A DNA stretch of 64,000 nt from Entoloma clypeatum (GCA_963565915.1 OY751485.1:5394001-5458000), one strand, 5' to 3'; numbered from the stretch's first letter, positions 42,189-52,426 are shown. Notes: a model not told the origin generated them from the letters alone. Made by a program: numbers and translations.

Positions 42189-43792
42189 GGCATACAGTCA
42201 TCCACCGGCCAGTGGGACACTGCTGGCCAATGAGACACTTCAATTTCCAATCATTCCCAGCTGTCTTGCTAGAAATTTTCATCAACAACACTTAATTACA
42301 TATATTTTATATACTTCTGAAGGTTTGATAACATCTAATAGACATGCTTTGTGGAGGGGATGCTAAATAGCCATGTGTCTCATTGGCTGGTTTTCACATT
42401 GATGGGCCATCATTCTACTGATTTGTCACTACTACTCTACATACCACAGATGTTGGAATATACTTGGGGTAGGTATTATTCTTGTCTTTATAGTTGGGTC
42501 TCTAAAATAGTTTCAATTCATTGAGGAAAGATTTCTGTGAGTGAATTAATTTGCCCGCCTCATTGGTAGACTGGCCGGGGTTCGGTTCGGTTCGGGTTCG
42601 ACCTCATTCAGCCTGAACCTGAACATGAACCTCAAGGTTCGGTGCGGGTGGGGGTCGAACACGAACCTGAACACAAGGTTCGGGTTCGCGAGGTTCAGGT
42701 TCAGGTTCGAACGTAGGTTCGGCACGAAAAAAAGCATTTTGTGCCAGTGCATTCAAAATATCGTAATATACCTTGTTATGTATCCCCCCCTCCACCACGC
42801 CGGGCGCGGGCCCCCACATTTGCCTTGTGCGGACTTTCTCTCGTAGAGGTGGTGGCTGTTGGTCGAAGTTTCGAATGGTGGCTGTGCTCGTGGGGAAATG
42901 GTGTGTTGCCCTGCTGGCCGATGTTTCGAAATTTTCTGGGCGTACACTCGACGTATTTCGTGGGCGTTAGGTCCAACCGAAAGAGCTCGTCGAGAGCTTT
43001 CTGTAGATATATAGGTTTATGGTTCCGGGCAACGGCGTTCAAAAGTTATAGTCGAAATTGGCCAAATTCGGCGATGTGGGCGAAAAAATTATTTTCGTCG
43101 GAACGGCGGTGCAGGGGTAGGTGCTCTAGGCGTTGGAGGGTTCGATTAGAGGTATAACAGGGATTGAAAAAGACTTGGGACGAATCGGCGAGGTTTTGGC
43201 CATGTTCTGGCTGTCCAAAGTTGTCCTTCCCCCTCAAGCCCTATACTGCTCAAAAACGGCCTCATGATGCTATCGTGAGTCCTTCTACTTCATAGGCATC
43301 ATGTCTCGTGCCTGTAGAGGCCTCTTGTAGAGCATACATCGCGTCCGTAATCGAGTCATTCGCGTTTTCGCTTTTCAGCGCCAAATTTTCGTGGACGTTC
43401 GAATTTTCCTCCAGATGTTCGTCATGTCGCTCCGGAATGGGCTAGAAGCAGAGGGGTCTCTTTCTTGACCTCCTGGGAAGGATATGGTGGCTGGGAGACG
43501 GAGGCAGGGATGAGTTGGAGATGGCTTGTTGATCATGATCAACAAGCAATGTTATGCAATCATGTGATTAACACATGGCAAGTGAGATTGGGTTTCTTGA
43601 ATCGACATTTGGGGCCGTTGCCTCCCCCGCCCCCAGACCAGGTTCGGAAGGTTCGAACCTCAGGTTCGTGTTCGGCCAGCCAGCGAACATGAACCTCCAA
43701 GGAGGTTCGGTTCGGGGTTCGAACCGGGTTCGCGGGGTTCGGAACCGGACCGCGGCCAGTCTACTCATTGGTGGGCGGATGACTGTAAGCCA
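42189..43792. mobile_element. Inverted-repeat element containing a hAT-like insertion
   Basis: GGCATACAGTCATCCACC at the left and GGCGGATGACTGTAAGCC at the right are terminal inverted repeats. Removing the nested element 42567-43763 and one duplication leaves about 400 bp without coding capacity. CTCATTGG or GTCTCATTGG occurs several times inside. No target duplication could be fixed. Confidence 0.45.
42567..43763. mobile_element. hAT-like non-autonomous element (1197 bp) with GGTTCG-rich ends
   Basis: Both ends read TAGACTGGCC inward and the element is flanked by the perfect 8-bp duplication ctcattgg (42559-42566 and 43764-43771). Each end carries a dense array of GGTTCG/CGAACC words over 100-160 bp. 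The centre is GC-rich with short overlapping ORFs that look accidental. A 24-bp perfect palindrome centred on GATCATGATC lies at 43524-43547. No transposase, so it would depend on one in trans. Confidence 0.75.
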
Positions 43793-43814
43793 AATATTAA
43801 TCCAACGCAAAAGG

Positions 43815-44125
43815 TTGACATTTGCCGGGTTTGAATTGTTGTCAAGCCATTGTTTGCCTTGACAAAGCTTGTCCATTTAGAAGAGGTAGACAAGGCATTC
43901 ATTCTTTGGGTCTTGGAAATCTGATTTCAAGCAGATCACTTTTGAGCACTTTTAGAAGGCTCAAACAAAGTACAGATTACGCGGCAAATAGGTTTCTCTG
44001 AGCATCCAGGGCATTTTTACCATTCTTCACACTCTTCACCTTATCACCTATGTCATTTCCCATAGAATCTAAAAGTCATGCTGTATGAGACTCCTCACCT
44101 TGCTCTTTTACAACCTGTTTGTTTT
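43815..44125. repeat. Duplicated segment, copy 2
   Basis: Partner of 41850-42165 in direct orientation. Confidence 0.55.
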
Positions 44126-44530
44126 GAAAGGCAAACAAACAAAGCCTTTGCACACTGAAAATAAATGAATTTGGATGGCAAAGAAGTATGGTGTAAAATA
44201 GCTATGGTCCATGCAAACAATTCAAGTGGGAGATTCTATCATCATCTTTCCCAGCCTCTCCACGGTGTCTCCTGTGGCGAAAATCTTACAAACACTTTTT
44301 GGTGATTGTTTGGCTCTCCCCTGTAAACCAAATAGGTCATTCAAATTTGAACGACCTGTTTGTTTTGAAAGACAAACAAACAAAGCCTTCACACAGTGAA
44401 AATAAATGAATTCAAATGGCAAAGAGGTATGTTGTAAAATGGCTATGGTCCGTGCAAAAGAATCAAGTGGGAGATTCTATTGTCATCTTTCCCAGCCTCT
44501 CCGCGGTGTCTCCTGTGGTGAAAATCTTTT
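44111..44530. repeat. Tandem duplication of about 240 bp
   Basis: ACCTGTTTGTTTTGAAAGGC starts at about 44111 and ACCTGTTTGTTTTGAAAGAC at about 44355; the following 170 bp match (AAACAAACAAAGCC, AAGTGGGAGATTCTAT, CCCAGCCTCTCC.CGGTGTC). The second unit is cut at about 44530. Non-coding. Confidence 0.65.
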
Positions 44531-44689
44531 TTACTGCCTGTCTTTCTTCCAACTCTCCATAACCTGACTTTCTCTTTAAAACAGGGGATTTGTTTTCTTT
44601 GTTTTCCCTCCAATCAGAACTGCAAGGTTGAAGTGATTTCTAATCCATTGATGAGTATTTAGGACTCCCATCTTAATGGGATGGCTTAC

Positions 44690-44913
44690 AGTAATGTGGG
44701 TGGAATCCAACAGAGCCAAAGATCGCAGGACCAGCAAGAATTTGTATCTTGGAAGAGTAGCTGGTTGATGTGGAGGTGGCTTCAGAGAAACAGTCATAAA
44801 GGACAGTTGAGCCTCGACTATGTCCCCAGGTCTGAATTTGACAGGTGAAATAGTTTTGTATCTGAAAAGAACAGTTAGAGCAAGCTCAAAAATGAATGGT
44901 TTCTTACCTGCCA
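44690..44913 (-). pseudogene. 3' part of a split host gene (repetitive Agaricomycete family)
   Basis: On the minus strand: the end of an exon (TGGCAG, 44913-44908), a 46-bp intron (44907-44862, GTAAGA...TTTTCAG) and an exon 44861-44690 encoding YKTISPVKFRPGDIVEAQLS … YKFLLVLRSLALLDSTH, ending at a donor GTAAGC. The R-x-GDIVEAQ and LRSLALLD blocks are hallmarks of a protein family repeated in mushroom genomes; function unknown. The exon joins in frame to 49204-49541. The gene is broken at a MITE whose 8-bp duplication tggcaggt is present at both broken ends. Confidence 0.7.
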
Positions 44914-45107
44914 TAGTGTTTCAAGGTCCAGTTTACCTTTGTTGATTTCAGACCGAGATCGGATGGGACCGAACCGGTGAGAGACCGGACCACCGGTCTC
45001 AGTTTTTAAGGTTTCAGATCACGGCCAGTCTTCGGTTCACTCAAAACTTTAGAATTTGAAAGACCGGCCAAAGACCGGTTCAGATCGGTTTAAACCAGTA
45101 TTTTCCA
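44914..45107. repeat. hAT-like MITE end (from the split gene)
   Basis: Starts TAGTGTTTCAAGGTCCAG next to acctgcca, the reverse complement of tggcaggt. Internal ACCGG/CCGGT words replace the ACTGG words of other copies. It stops near GGTTTAAACCAG (about 45107); the other half is at 49544. Confidence 0.65.
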
Positions 45108-45171
45108 CGGAACAATCTGAGGAACAGAAATCAAGATCACGAAACAGCAAAGTGCAAAATTTGTGCCATTT

Positions 45172-45245
45172 GCAAGAATTGAACTCACAACCTCTATAGT
45201 ACAGAACATTATTTCAGTCCTCTATCTAACCAACTGAGCCACCAG
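45172..45245 (-). repeat. tRNA-like sequence, possible SINE head
   Basis: The minus strand reads TGGCTCAGTTGGTTAGATAG (A-box-like, D arm) and, 40 bp later, GGTTGTGAGTTCAATTC (B-box, T arm). Acceptor ends do not pair and the anticodon arm (ACTGAAATAATGTTCTGT) is not convincing, so it is a tRNA-derived repeat or pseudogene, not a working tRNA. Confidence 0.4.
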
Positions 45246-45488
45246 TCAATTATATCTGGTGCATCACACTCATTCTACATCACAACTTTCCCACTTCCCA
45301 AATAGGCACACCTAAAAAAAAAACACAAAAGATGTGTGTGCATGCTCCCTCCTGCCTCGATCACAAGTAGACAGATTATAAATAAAATCTATAAATATGT
45401 TCTGGCCTTTTCAGCATCTGTGTCCCTCATTGCAGAGTCAGCAATGGGTGGATGCGTCGTTTTGATGTTGGATGACGCGCATCACGTG

Positions 45489-45705
45489 TAGTGTTTTGAA
45501 GTCCAGTCTCAAAGACCTAGAACTGGACTAAAACCAGACTGGTAAAGACTGGTGAGAGACTGGACTGCAGTCTCAAGTTTCAGAATTTTGAGGATTGACC
45601 AGTCTCAGGTTCTTCAAATTTTGGAAAAAAAGAAGACTGGTTCAACACCAGTCTTGATTTGAGACTCAAAAAATGTAAACTGGTCATAGGTTCATACAGG
45701 TTCAT
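45489..45705. repeat. hAT-like MITE, truncated copy
   Basis: TAGTGTTTTGAAGTCCAG start at 45489 after atcacgtg; nearly identical to the first half of the copy at 32979; ends abruptly around 45705. Confidence 0.75.
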
Positions 45706-46968
45706 AATTGAGGGACTAGGGAAAAACTCTTGGCAGCCTTGTTGTCTTTGAACTTGATGGGGATGCGGGTGGCGTCACAACTAGCAATTCCAAAGGTATA
45801 GCAGAGAACTGGCAAAGCATTGACTTTGTACATCAAGTATGAAGAGTCAAAGCCTTGTGGTTTCTGGAACTTGAAGTCTTTAGGGTCAGAATGGGCCAGG
45901 TTTGCAACGTTCAGACTGATGAGGCCAGATGAAGTTGCCAATTTGATGAAATAACTGCACGCATGTTGGCTTCAGAGTATGGCTCATCCAACATGAGAAA
46001 GAACTGCTTACTCCCAATTGTAACCCATATCCTCTATGGCAAGAGACAAGGAGAAAAATGAACGATCTGGTTCTCCACCCTTTCCAACCATTCTGCAGCC
46101 CCTGCCTTTGCAGTTAGCTTTCAAGATAACACGTGGAATGCTTAATACTCACATTTGAATGATAGGAAGATTCCACATAGCAGATGGGAGAAGGTATGAA
46201 CAAGGCAGCAGAGAGGCTGAGGGTGCCTAGAAGCTGAAAGAACATATTTTAAGCAAAAACTGCATTACTGGCAAACCCGTTGCTCCGCATGCTATTTCCT
46301 CAGGGCGCACGGCGATCTGCAGACCCTTTTAGATAAGATAAATTCTAGAAGAAGTTCCGCGAAAGAGACTTAACTCAACTTGTTTCATTCATCAAACGGA
46401 GAGAGAAAGCTTGAGAGTCATGAACTTTTTCATCTGCAACGGACAAAGTGGCCTTTGGATCCTTTAGTAACATACCCTAATGCCTTGGCTGAGGAAGAAA
46501 CTGTGCAGAATTTGCATAGGCAGTTTCTAGCTTTCCTAAACAGTGAACCAGTAGCTTTATTTGGACCTTTCAACAAGAGGTTCCTGAGCACAAATAACGG
46601 CAAGGCAGAGGGTTTTCAGGGGTCATTGCTAACCAAGTGCAGTATGGATAGTATGTTTTCTGGCATCCCAACATTGGGGTTTAGCAATTTTAGGAAACCT
46701 GTAGAATAGTCTTATCTAGGGGGTTTCAAGAACCAAATGGGCAGAAATGAGTAAATTTCAAATGACTAGGGCCAAACTCAATAGACTCTTTCCGATTTTG
46801 GCGGTAGAGAAGGGTAATGCCAGGGGATAGGGTCTCTCAGGGGCAATACAAAGCAGGCGGAACCCTGCATGGACGGAATGGACAAAAAAATGTCAGGCCG
46901 ATTTCAATAGCAGAGGATGGAGCTTTTAGGAAAGAGGATCATAATAGAGCAGGGAACCTGGTGTGAGA
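45706..46968. other. Region with possible gene fragments, not identified
   Basis: A minus-strand frame at 45941-45702 and a plus-strand frame at 46380-46709 have protein-like composition (for example LPVLCYTFGIASCDATRIP in the first), but neither has a supported start, introns or a recognisable domain. They may be exons of decayed genes. Nothing else is visible. Confidence 0.25.
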
Positions 46969-46970
46969 TA

Positions 46971-48589
46971 CAGTGACTTAAATAATTGTCTGGATGTTTG
47001 AGCCATTTTGATTGTTTGCTCAATAGCTCCAGGGACAAGACACACAAAACTAAAGTGTTGGTGTATGACCGATGGAGCCATATCGTAGCTATAGAAATAA
47101 ATAACAATTATGTAATTCTAATAAGTTTCCATGGAGATATATACAATTCAATCTGGTAACTCATCCGGACAATTATTTGGGTGACAATCAGAAATATCAG
47201 AATCTGATGCCAAATGGTTCCTATGACATCAAACTCTTGGCAGATGGTTACTATAGTGATGCTATCATAGGTAGTGCCTGATTTCAAGCTATATAACCAG
47301 AGCTAATATTCTCAGCATTCCACAATTCATCATGCGCCCCATCTCCTCTACCCAGAAGGAAAACATCATTTCTCTAGCCTCCAACTATCATTCCATTCAA
47401 CATATTGCCTCCAAAGTTGGTGTTGGCAAGTCTACAGTGTCTGAGATCCTTCAGAATCTCCTTCCTACTCAACAAATCCCTTCTGCTGGTCATCCTTCAA
47501 AGCTTTCTGCCCATGTTCAGCGCTCTATTGTTACACAAATCATCACTGGAAAGGCTGCCAATGCTGTCCAGGCAACAAAACACATCAACACCATCATCTC
47601 CAATCCAGTCAGCTCACAGACAGTGAGGAATGTTCTCAAGAAACTCTCATTCAAAGCTGTAACAAAGAAGAAAAAGCCCTTGCTTATCACAAGGCATAGG
47701 AAGAAGCGTTTGGATTTTGCTTTAAAGCACAAGGACTGGACTGTGGAGGACTGGAAAAGGATAGTTTGGTCAGATGAAACAAAAATCAACAGGCTGGGGT
47801 CAGATGGGAAGCAGTGGGTGTGGAAACAGATGGAAGAGGGGCTGATTGAGAGGGAGATCCAGGAAACAGTCAAGTTTGGTGGTGGAAACATCATGGTATG
47901 GGAGTGTATGAGTTGGAATGGTGTGGGACAACTGGCAGAAGTTGAGGTGAGGATGAATGCTGACCAGTATGTGAACATTCTGGACAACCACTTATTGCCC
48001 AGCATGGAGGAATGTGAGATTCCTGCAGAGGATGTCATATTTCAGCAGGACAATGACCCCAAGCACACCTCCAACAAGGCCAGAATCTGGATGGAGAACA
48101 ATGATATCACTCTTCTGGACTGGCCTCCACAATCTCCAGACCTAAATCCTATTGAACACCTTTGGCAACACATCAAAGTAGAGCTTTGCAAGTTTCCAAC
48201 ACAGGCCAAGGGAGTTTGGGAGATTTGGGACAGGGTAGCAGAGGTGTGGGACAAAATGGAGCCAGAGGTGTGTCAGAGATTGATAGAAAGTATGCCTAGA
48301 AGAGTGGAAGCAGTAATCAAGGCAAAGGGGGGCCATACCAAGTACTAAAATGACCAGTTTCTGTATTTCTGATACCCACTCAAATAATTGTCCAGATGAG
48401 TTACCAGATCGAATTGTATATATCTCTGTGAGAACTTATTGGAATGACATAATTGTAATATATTCCTATAGCCACGATGTAGCTCCATCTGTCATACACC
48501 AACACTTTGGTCTTGTGTGCCTTGCCCCTGGAGCTATTGAGCAAACAATCAAAATGGCTCAAACATCCAGACAATTATTTGAGTCACTG
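46971..48589 (+). mobile_element. Tc1-type DNA transposon, complete (1619 bp)
   Basis: Flanked by TA (46969-46970 and 48590-48591). Long terminal inverted repeats of about 215 bp (46971-47183 and 48375-48589) surround one intact transposase gene. Each TIR has the motif AAATAATTGTCTGGATG at its outer end (46980-46996) and an inverted copy at its inner end (47162-47178); the right TIR mirrors this (48382-48398 and 48564-48580). It may be autonomous. Confidence 0.93.
47332..48348 (+). CDS. Tc1-type transposase (338 aa), intact
   Basis: ATG at 47332, TAA at 48346-48348, with a TATATAA box about 40 bp upstream. The N-terminal third holds paired helix-turn-helix DNA-binding domains (HIASKVGVGKSTVSEIL near residues 24-40; then a second region to about 110). 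The DDE catalytic triad is complete: WSDETKIN, FQQDNDPKHT and SPDLNPIEHLW, with 34 residues between the second Asp and the Glu, as in Tc1 (DD34E). The family's usual length is 330-350 residues. No frameshift or stop is visible, so this is the only plainly complete transposase in the window. Confidence 0.93.
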   Translation: MRPISSTQKENIISLASNYHSIQHIASKVGVGKSTVSEILQNLLPTQQIPSAGHPSKLSAHVQRSIVTQIITGKAANAVQATKHINTIISNPVSSQTVRNVLKKLSFKAVTKKKKPLLITRHRKKRLDFALKHKDWTVEDWKRIVWSDETKINRLGSDGKQWVWKQMEEGLIEREIQETVKFGGGNIMVWECMSWNGVGQLAEVEVRMNADQYVNILDNHLLPSMEECEIPAEDVIFQQDNDPKHTSNKARIWMENNDITLLDWPPQSPDLNPIEHLWQHIKVELCKFPTQAKGVWEIWDRVAEVWDKMEPEVCQRLIESMPRRVEAVIKAKGGHTKY

Positions 48590-48591
48590 TA

Positions 48592-49203
48592 AATTCAGAA
48601 TCTATTACAATTGCCAACTGTAGGCAGGGGAGAAATGGAGAGTAATGTAAGGAGTGATTTCAAGTCGAAGGGACAAGACCGTCTCATTTGGACATCAAGT
48701 TGCTCTTGGAAATCCGTGGCTTTGAATCTTGATTGATTTTCCCCAACTTTCTACTTTGACAATGAATCGACTCTACAACAGAGAGGCTGCTTGTATGTGC
48801 TGGGTTTTCACTTTTGATTCAAAGGCAGGCTTGATATAGCAAGATAACAGGAGTAGACTTGGAGGCCCTGAATGTGTGATGGATGGAATCAGCACCCAAG
48901 CTACAACTTTTGGCCTTGAATACGGTGAGGCTCTCTGACAACTGTAATAGAAATCTATTCAACTGATTTTTCAGGAAGAGGGACTCTCCCAGATGGAAGT
49001 TCTCAGAATGCACCCCCCTGTTTCTTACCGATTGGTCAGCCAGGCTGAAGAGAGCCTTGAAGAATCTGGATTGGACGAGGTTGTTGTCCGTCTTCAGGGG
49101 GTTGTTTGTGATCTCTCTCTTCCTCCAATTTTTTCAGCAGGGCCTGGGTGCGTAAGATCAAGCAGTTGGAAACCTTGTTTGCTGATCAAGAAATAGAAAT
49201 CCG
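48592..49203. other. Sequence upstream of the split gene, decayed
   Basis: The open frame at 48993-49196 overlaps what may be an earlier exon of the split gene (48990-49200 in another frame reads FADQEIEIR), but frames do not join cleanly. No other feature seen. Confidence 0.3.
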
Positions 49204-49543
49204 TTGTACTGGAAACAATCTGTCAATTTGACTGGCTTTGGCAGTCCTGCGTTTGAAAAATGCATTCAAAAGATTCACGACGTACATCAGAAGTTTGCAA
49301 GAGAGGTTCCCACCAATAGCTTAGATCCCTGGGTCCCTGCCGACTTTGAAGGCCATCTGTCCATAGCCATTTCTAATCAATTTTATTCAGATCGTCGTTC
49401 CTGTGGCCCTAGTTCTGACAGAGAGGAAGTTGCCTTTGCCGAGAGTGTGGATCCCAATAGAGTGCTGGAAAAGGCAAAAGGAAAAAACCTACTGCATCTG
49501 ACAGAGAATGAAGTCAATTACTTTGAGTGGAGAGATGGCAGGT
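49204..49543 (+). pseudogene. 5' part of a split host gene (repetitive Agaricomycete family)
   Basis: The open frame reads SVNLTGFGSPAFEKCIQKI, WVPADFEGHLSIAISNQFY, EEVAFAESVDPNRVLEKA, ENEVNYFEWRDG and ends at a splice donor (GGCAG/GT) that coincides with the MITE insertion. I recognise these blocks (AISNQFYS, AESVDP..VL, ENEV.YFE) from a large hypothetical-protein family of mushrooms. The matching downstream exon is on the minus strand at 44861-44690; the Arg codon split by the intron is restored when the two are read together. No ATG is included, so upstream exons are missing or decayed. Confidence 0.7.
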
Positions 49544-49745
49544 TAGTGTTTAAAGATCCAGTTCGGTCCAGTTTTTGACCCTCAAAATATTGAGACTGAG
49601 ACTGAGACCGATTTTTTGGTTCACATGATTCTGAAAAAACCAAACCAGACCGATGCAAGACTGGTGCATTGGTTCCATTTACCTCAAAGAAGTGAGACTG
49701 GACTGGTCTCAACTGGTTTAAACCAATATATTACAAGTAAAATAA
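49544..49745. repeat. hAT-like MITE end (from the split gene)
   Basis: TAGTGTTTAAAGATCCAG directly after tggcaggt (49536-49543); runs to about GGTTTAAACCAA (49730-49745). Its other half is at 44914-45107, both breaking near the same GGTTTAAACCA string. Confidence 0.65.
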
Positions 49746-49847
49746 GACTAAGAACACACACGCACAGCCTGATGCTGCATGCGCACATTGTACTCTCTCA
49801 ATTGGTCCTCCTTGGGCTCAGCCCAGCCCCATGTGCTCTGGGGCATG

Positions 49848-49958
49848 ACTCAATGCCATTGGGTGTGAAAGGGGGCCATTGGGCACAGGTTGTGGCAGGT
49901 GTGTGGTGCCGTATGGCGCGAAGGGAGGCCGTTGCGCGTGAAGAAAGGGTGCTGGGTG
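49848..49958. repeat. Degenerate minisatellite, left part
   Basis: Repeats of the type CCATTGGGTGTGAAAGG and CCATTGGGCACAGG, separated from the main array by the palindromic element at 49962-50864. Confidence 0.6.
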
Positions 49959-49961
49959 TGA

Positions 49962-50864
49962 CACAGCGGGACTGGACCAATATACCCCTCGAAAACATTG
50001 TAAACAAATAACAATCTAATATAGAATTTATTTGCTGACCACATTGTGGGAACACAAGTAAAATCCATTTTTTATAATTATTTAATGTGCTCTGCATGTT
50101 TCCACTGAGCAAATGCAAAAGAAAATGCAAAATGTGATTGTGATGTGGCCCCGATATTTCCTTCTCTCAAATGGAGATCCCATTCAAAAATCAAACCACT
50201 TGTTTATCCTTTATGAGAACTGAGTTTGATCCCAGCTTACATAGCAGGAACATGCTGAACAAATTGTTTATTTGATCCCTACGTTCTACCCTCATGCACG
50301 AAATTCCCATTGACAAAGAACATTTTAAAAGAAATCACGGTGAAGTCATCATGAGATTGGCAATCACACCATTTGTATATTTTTAATCTTCTTCTTTGTT
50401 TGAGGAAACATTGTAAAGACTACAAAGGATGTGATGGGTACATTTTAAATATAGCAGCAGTGTGGTTGTCAATCACATCATGGACTCAGTGTGATTTCTT
50501 TTAAAATGTTCTCTGTCAATGGGAATTTTGTGCATGAGGGTAGAATATAGGGATCAAATAAACAATTTGTTCAGCATGTTCCTGCTATATAAGCTGGGAT
50601 CAAACTCAGTTCTCATAAAGGATAAACAAGTGGTTTGATTTTTGAATGGGATGTCCATTTGAGAGAAGGAAATATCGCCACATCACAATCACATTTTGCA
50701 TTTTCTTTTGCATTTGCTCAGTGGAAACATGCAGAGCACATTAAATAATTATAAAAAATGGATTTTACTTGTGTTCCCACAATGTGGTCAGCAAATAAAT
50801 TCTATATTAGATTGTTATTTGCTTACAATATTTTTGAGGGGTACATTGGTCCGGTCCCGCTGTG
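49962..50864. mobile_element. Giant palindromic (foldback) element, 903 bp
   Basis: Two arms of about 380 bp are inverted repeats of each other (CACAGCGGGACTGGACC at the left, GGTCCGGTCCCGCTGTG at the right), and similarity continues weakly into the 150-bp centre. TGA flanks both ends (49959-49961 and 50865-50867), a possible 3-bp target duplication. No coding capacity. It sits in the minisatellite. The CAC… ends and 3-bp duplication would fit a CACTA-like or PIF-like origin, but this is uncertain. Confidence 0.7.
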
Positions 50865-50867
50865 TGA

Positions 50868-51425
50868 GTCAACGGCGTTGAGGACGCGAGGCGGCCATTG
50901 GACATTAGAGGGACCGTGGGGCACTAGTTGGGGCAGTTGGGCAAGAGGGGCGGCTGTTGGGGACATGAGGCGGCTGTTGGGCATGAAAGGCGGCCATTGT
51001 GTGTGGGTTGATGGCATTGAGGGCAAAGAGACGGTGTTGGGGGCAAAGGGATGGCGTGGTGTGGGTCAATGGCGGTGGGTGCAAGTCGGGACCGTTGGGC
51101 ATGAAAGGCGGCCATTGGGCATGGGTTGACGGTGTTGGGGGCGAAGGGATGGCGTTGGGGGTGAAAGGACAGCGTTGGGTGTGGGTTGATGTGTTGAGGG
51201 CAAAGGGATGCCGTTGGGCATGAGTCAGGACCGTTGGGCACAAAGGGACGCCGTTGGGCGCAAAGAGACACAATTGGGCATGGGGGAATGCCGTTGGGTG
51301 CAAAGGGATGCCGTTGGGCATGAAAGGTGGCCATTGGGCAGAAGAAAGGGCTGTTGGGCATGAGTGGTGGCTGTTATGCGTGAGTAGTGGCCCTTGGGCG
51401 GATGTGGTGGCTGGATGGAGGGTGG
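50868..51425. repeat. Degenerate 21-bp minisatellite
   Basis: About 25 imperfect units of GGCCGTTGGGCATGAAAGG type. Because 21 is divisible by three, several frames stay open; the minus strand encodes seven-residue repeats (PNGIPLH, PTAFPHA-like) in two frames of 138 and 145 codons. I take these ORFs as a by-product of the repeat. Confidence 0.75.
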
Positions 51426-51790
51426 TGGGGGATAAAAAAAGGGTGGAAAGGTTTTGCTGGCAGTTATGGTTCGACTTTCAGCGATTGCCGAGCATGCTCA
51501 GCATCAATGCCAAGCCATGCACATCATTGAAAATTGTGCCCTCAATGCCCAAACTGTGGCACCAAAACCCACAAAAATAATTCTTATCTTATGTAGACAT
51601 ATCTAGAAACTCATAGGAAGTATATATAGAGTTATATACATGAGCTATGGATGGTAGAAAGTTGGTGCTCCAAATTGATGCATCAAAACACAATGTAAAT
51701 TGTGATGAACAGTGTGGCATGATGTTTTCAAACACAAAAAACAACATTTTCTAGCTTTCTCCTTTGCACAATATCTGTACTCTAAATATA
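51425..51790. repeat. Dispersed repeat, copy 2 (unclassified)
   Basis: Counterpart of 39540-39900 with the same block order. Starts directly after the minisatellite. Confidence 0.6.
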
Positions 51791-52304
51791 CTATACATAT
51801 GCTATTGAAACAGTGTATGTAAACCTATTCAGACCCTTCAAATAAAATTAAAGGACTTGATGAGGTGAATATGAGCAAAATAGGTTGAAAATTTGACCAA
51901 ACTTTTTTGTTTCAGCTTTGGATTCTCCTCATTCAGAAGATCTCACAGCACATTTGTTTTTCAAATTTGGCTCATTCATTAGGGAGATATAACACTTTTA
52001 CTGAAATCTGCACATTTCATAATTTCTATCTTATCTGGACTTCTAAAAATTATACAAAGTGCTTCAGAAGGTGAATACATATCTATTTATGAGTTCTATC
52101 ACTTCCAACTATTATTAGACCATGAGGAAGGCACTGCGCATGCCTGCACGATGCATTTTGCACATTGTTTACTATTATTTGGTGTAGAGCATGGCACCTC
52201 TATGACTTAAAATCTGTGGCATCATTCCATAAAATCAACACATATTTATTGACATATGATACTCTGCTACATAATTGATATAGTCTGTAAGCTGACTTCC
52301 TCTG
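51791..52304. other. AT-rich region without recognisable features
   Basis: No ORF, repeat or RNA gene that I can support. Confidence 0.3.
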
Positions 52305-52426
52305 TCACGTAGCATGTTTCTCAACATCGGAAAATGTCGGAGCGGAGTAGCGGAGGAGTGGAATGCGGTAAGTGCAACATTGGCAGAAAGGACCTGGCTT
52401 CAACTTGTGCATTGCACCCCACTCTT
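52305..52426 (-). repeat. Leader of a second F-type Gypsy element (truncated)
   Basis: On the minus strand the LTR 52427-52885 is followed by GGTGCAATGCACAAGTTGAAG, which matches the post-LTR leader of element C (GGTGCAACACACAAGTTGAAG, 19711 onward). This LTR is therefore also the 5' LTR of another copy, cut off near 52305. Confidence 0.55.

Noticed and set aside
42741..43157. ORF of 138 codons in the hAT-like element as a transposase
   Set aside because: No DDE or hAT dimerisation motifs; high GC content makes long frames likely by chance.
45172..45245. Functional tRNA gene
   Set aside because: Acceptor stem does not pair and no convincing anticodon loop; only the A and B boxes resemble a tRNA.
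50905..51361. Proline/asparagine repeat proteins of 138 and 145 residues
   Set aside because: Two overlapping frames are equally open because the DNA unit is 21 bp; no start context or transcript signal.
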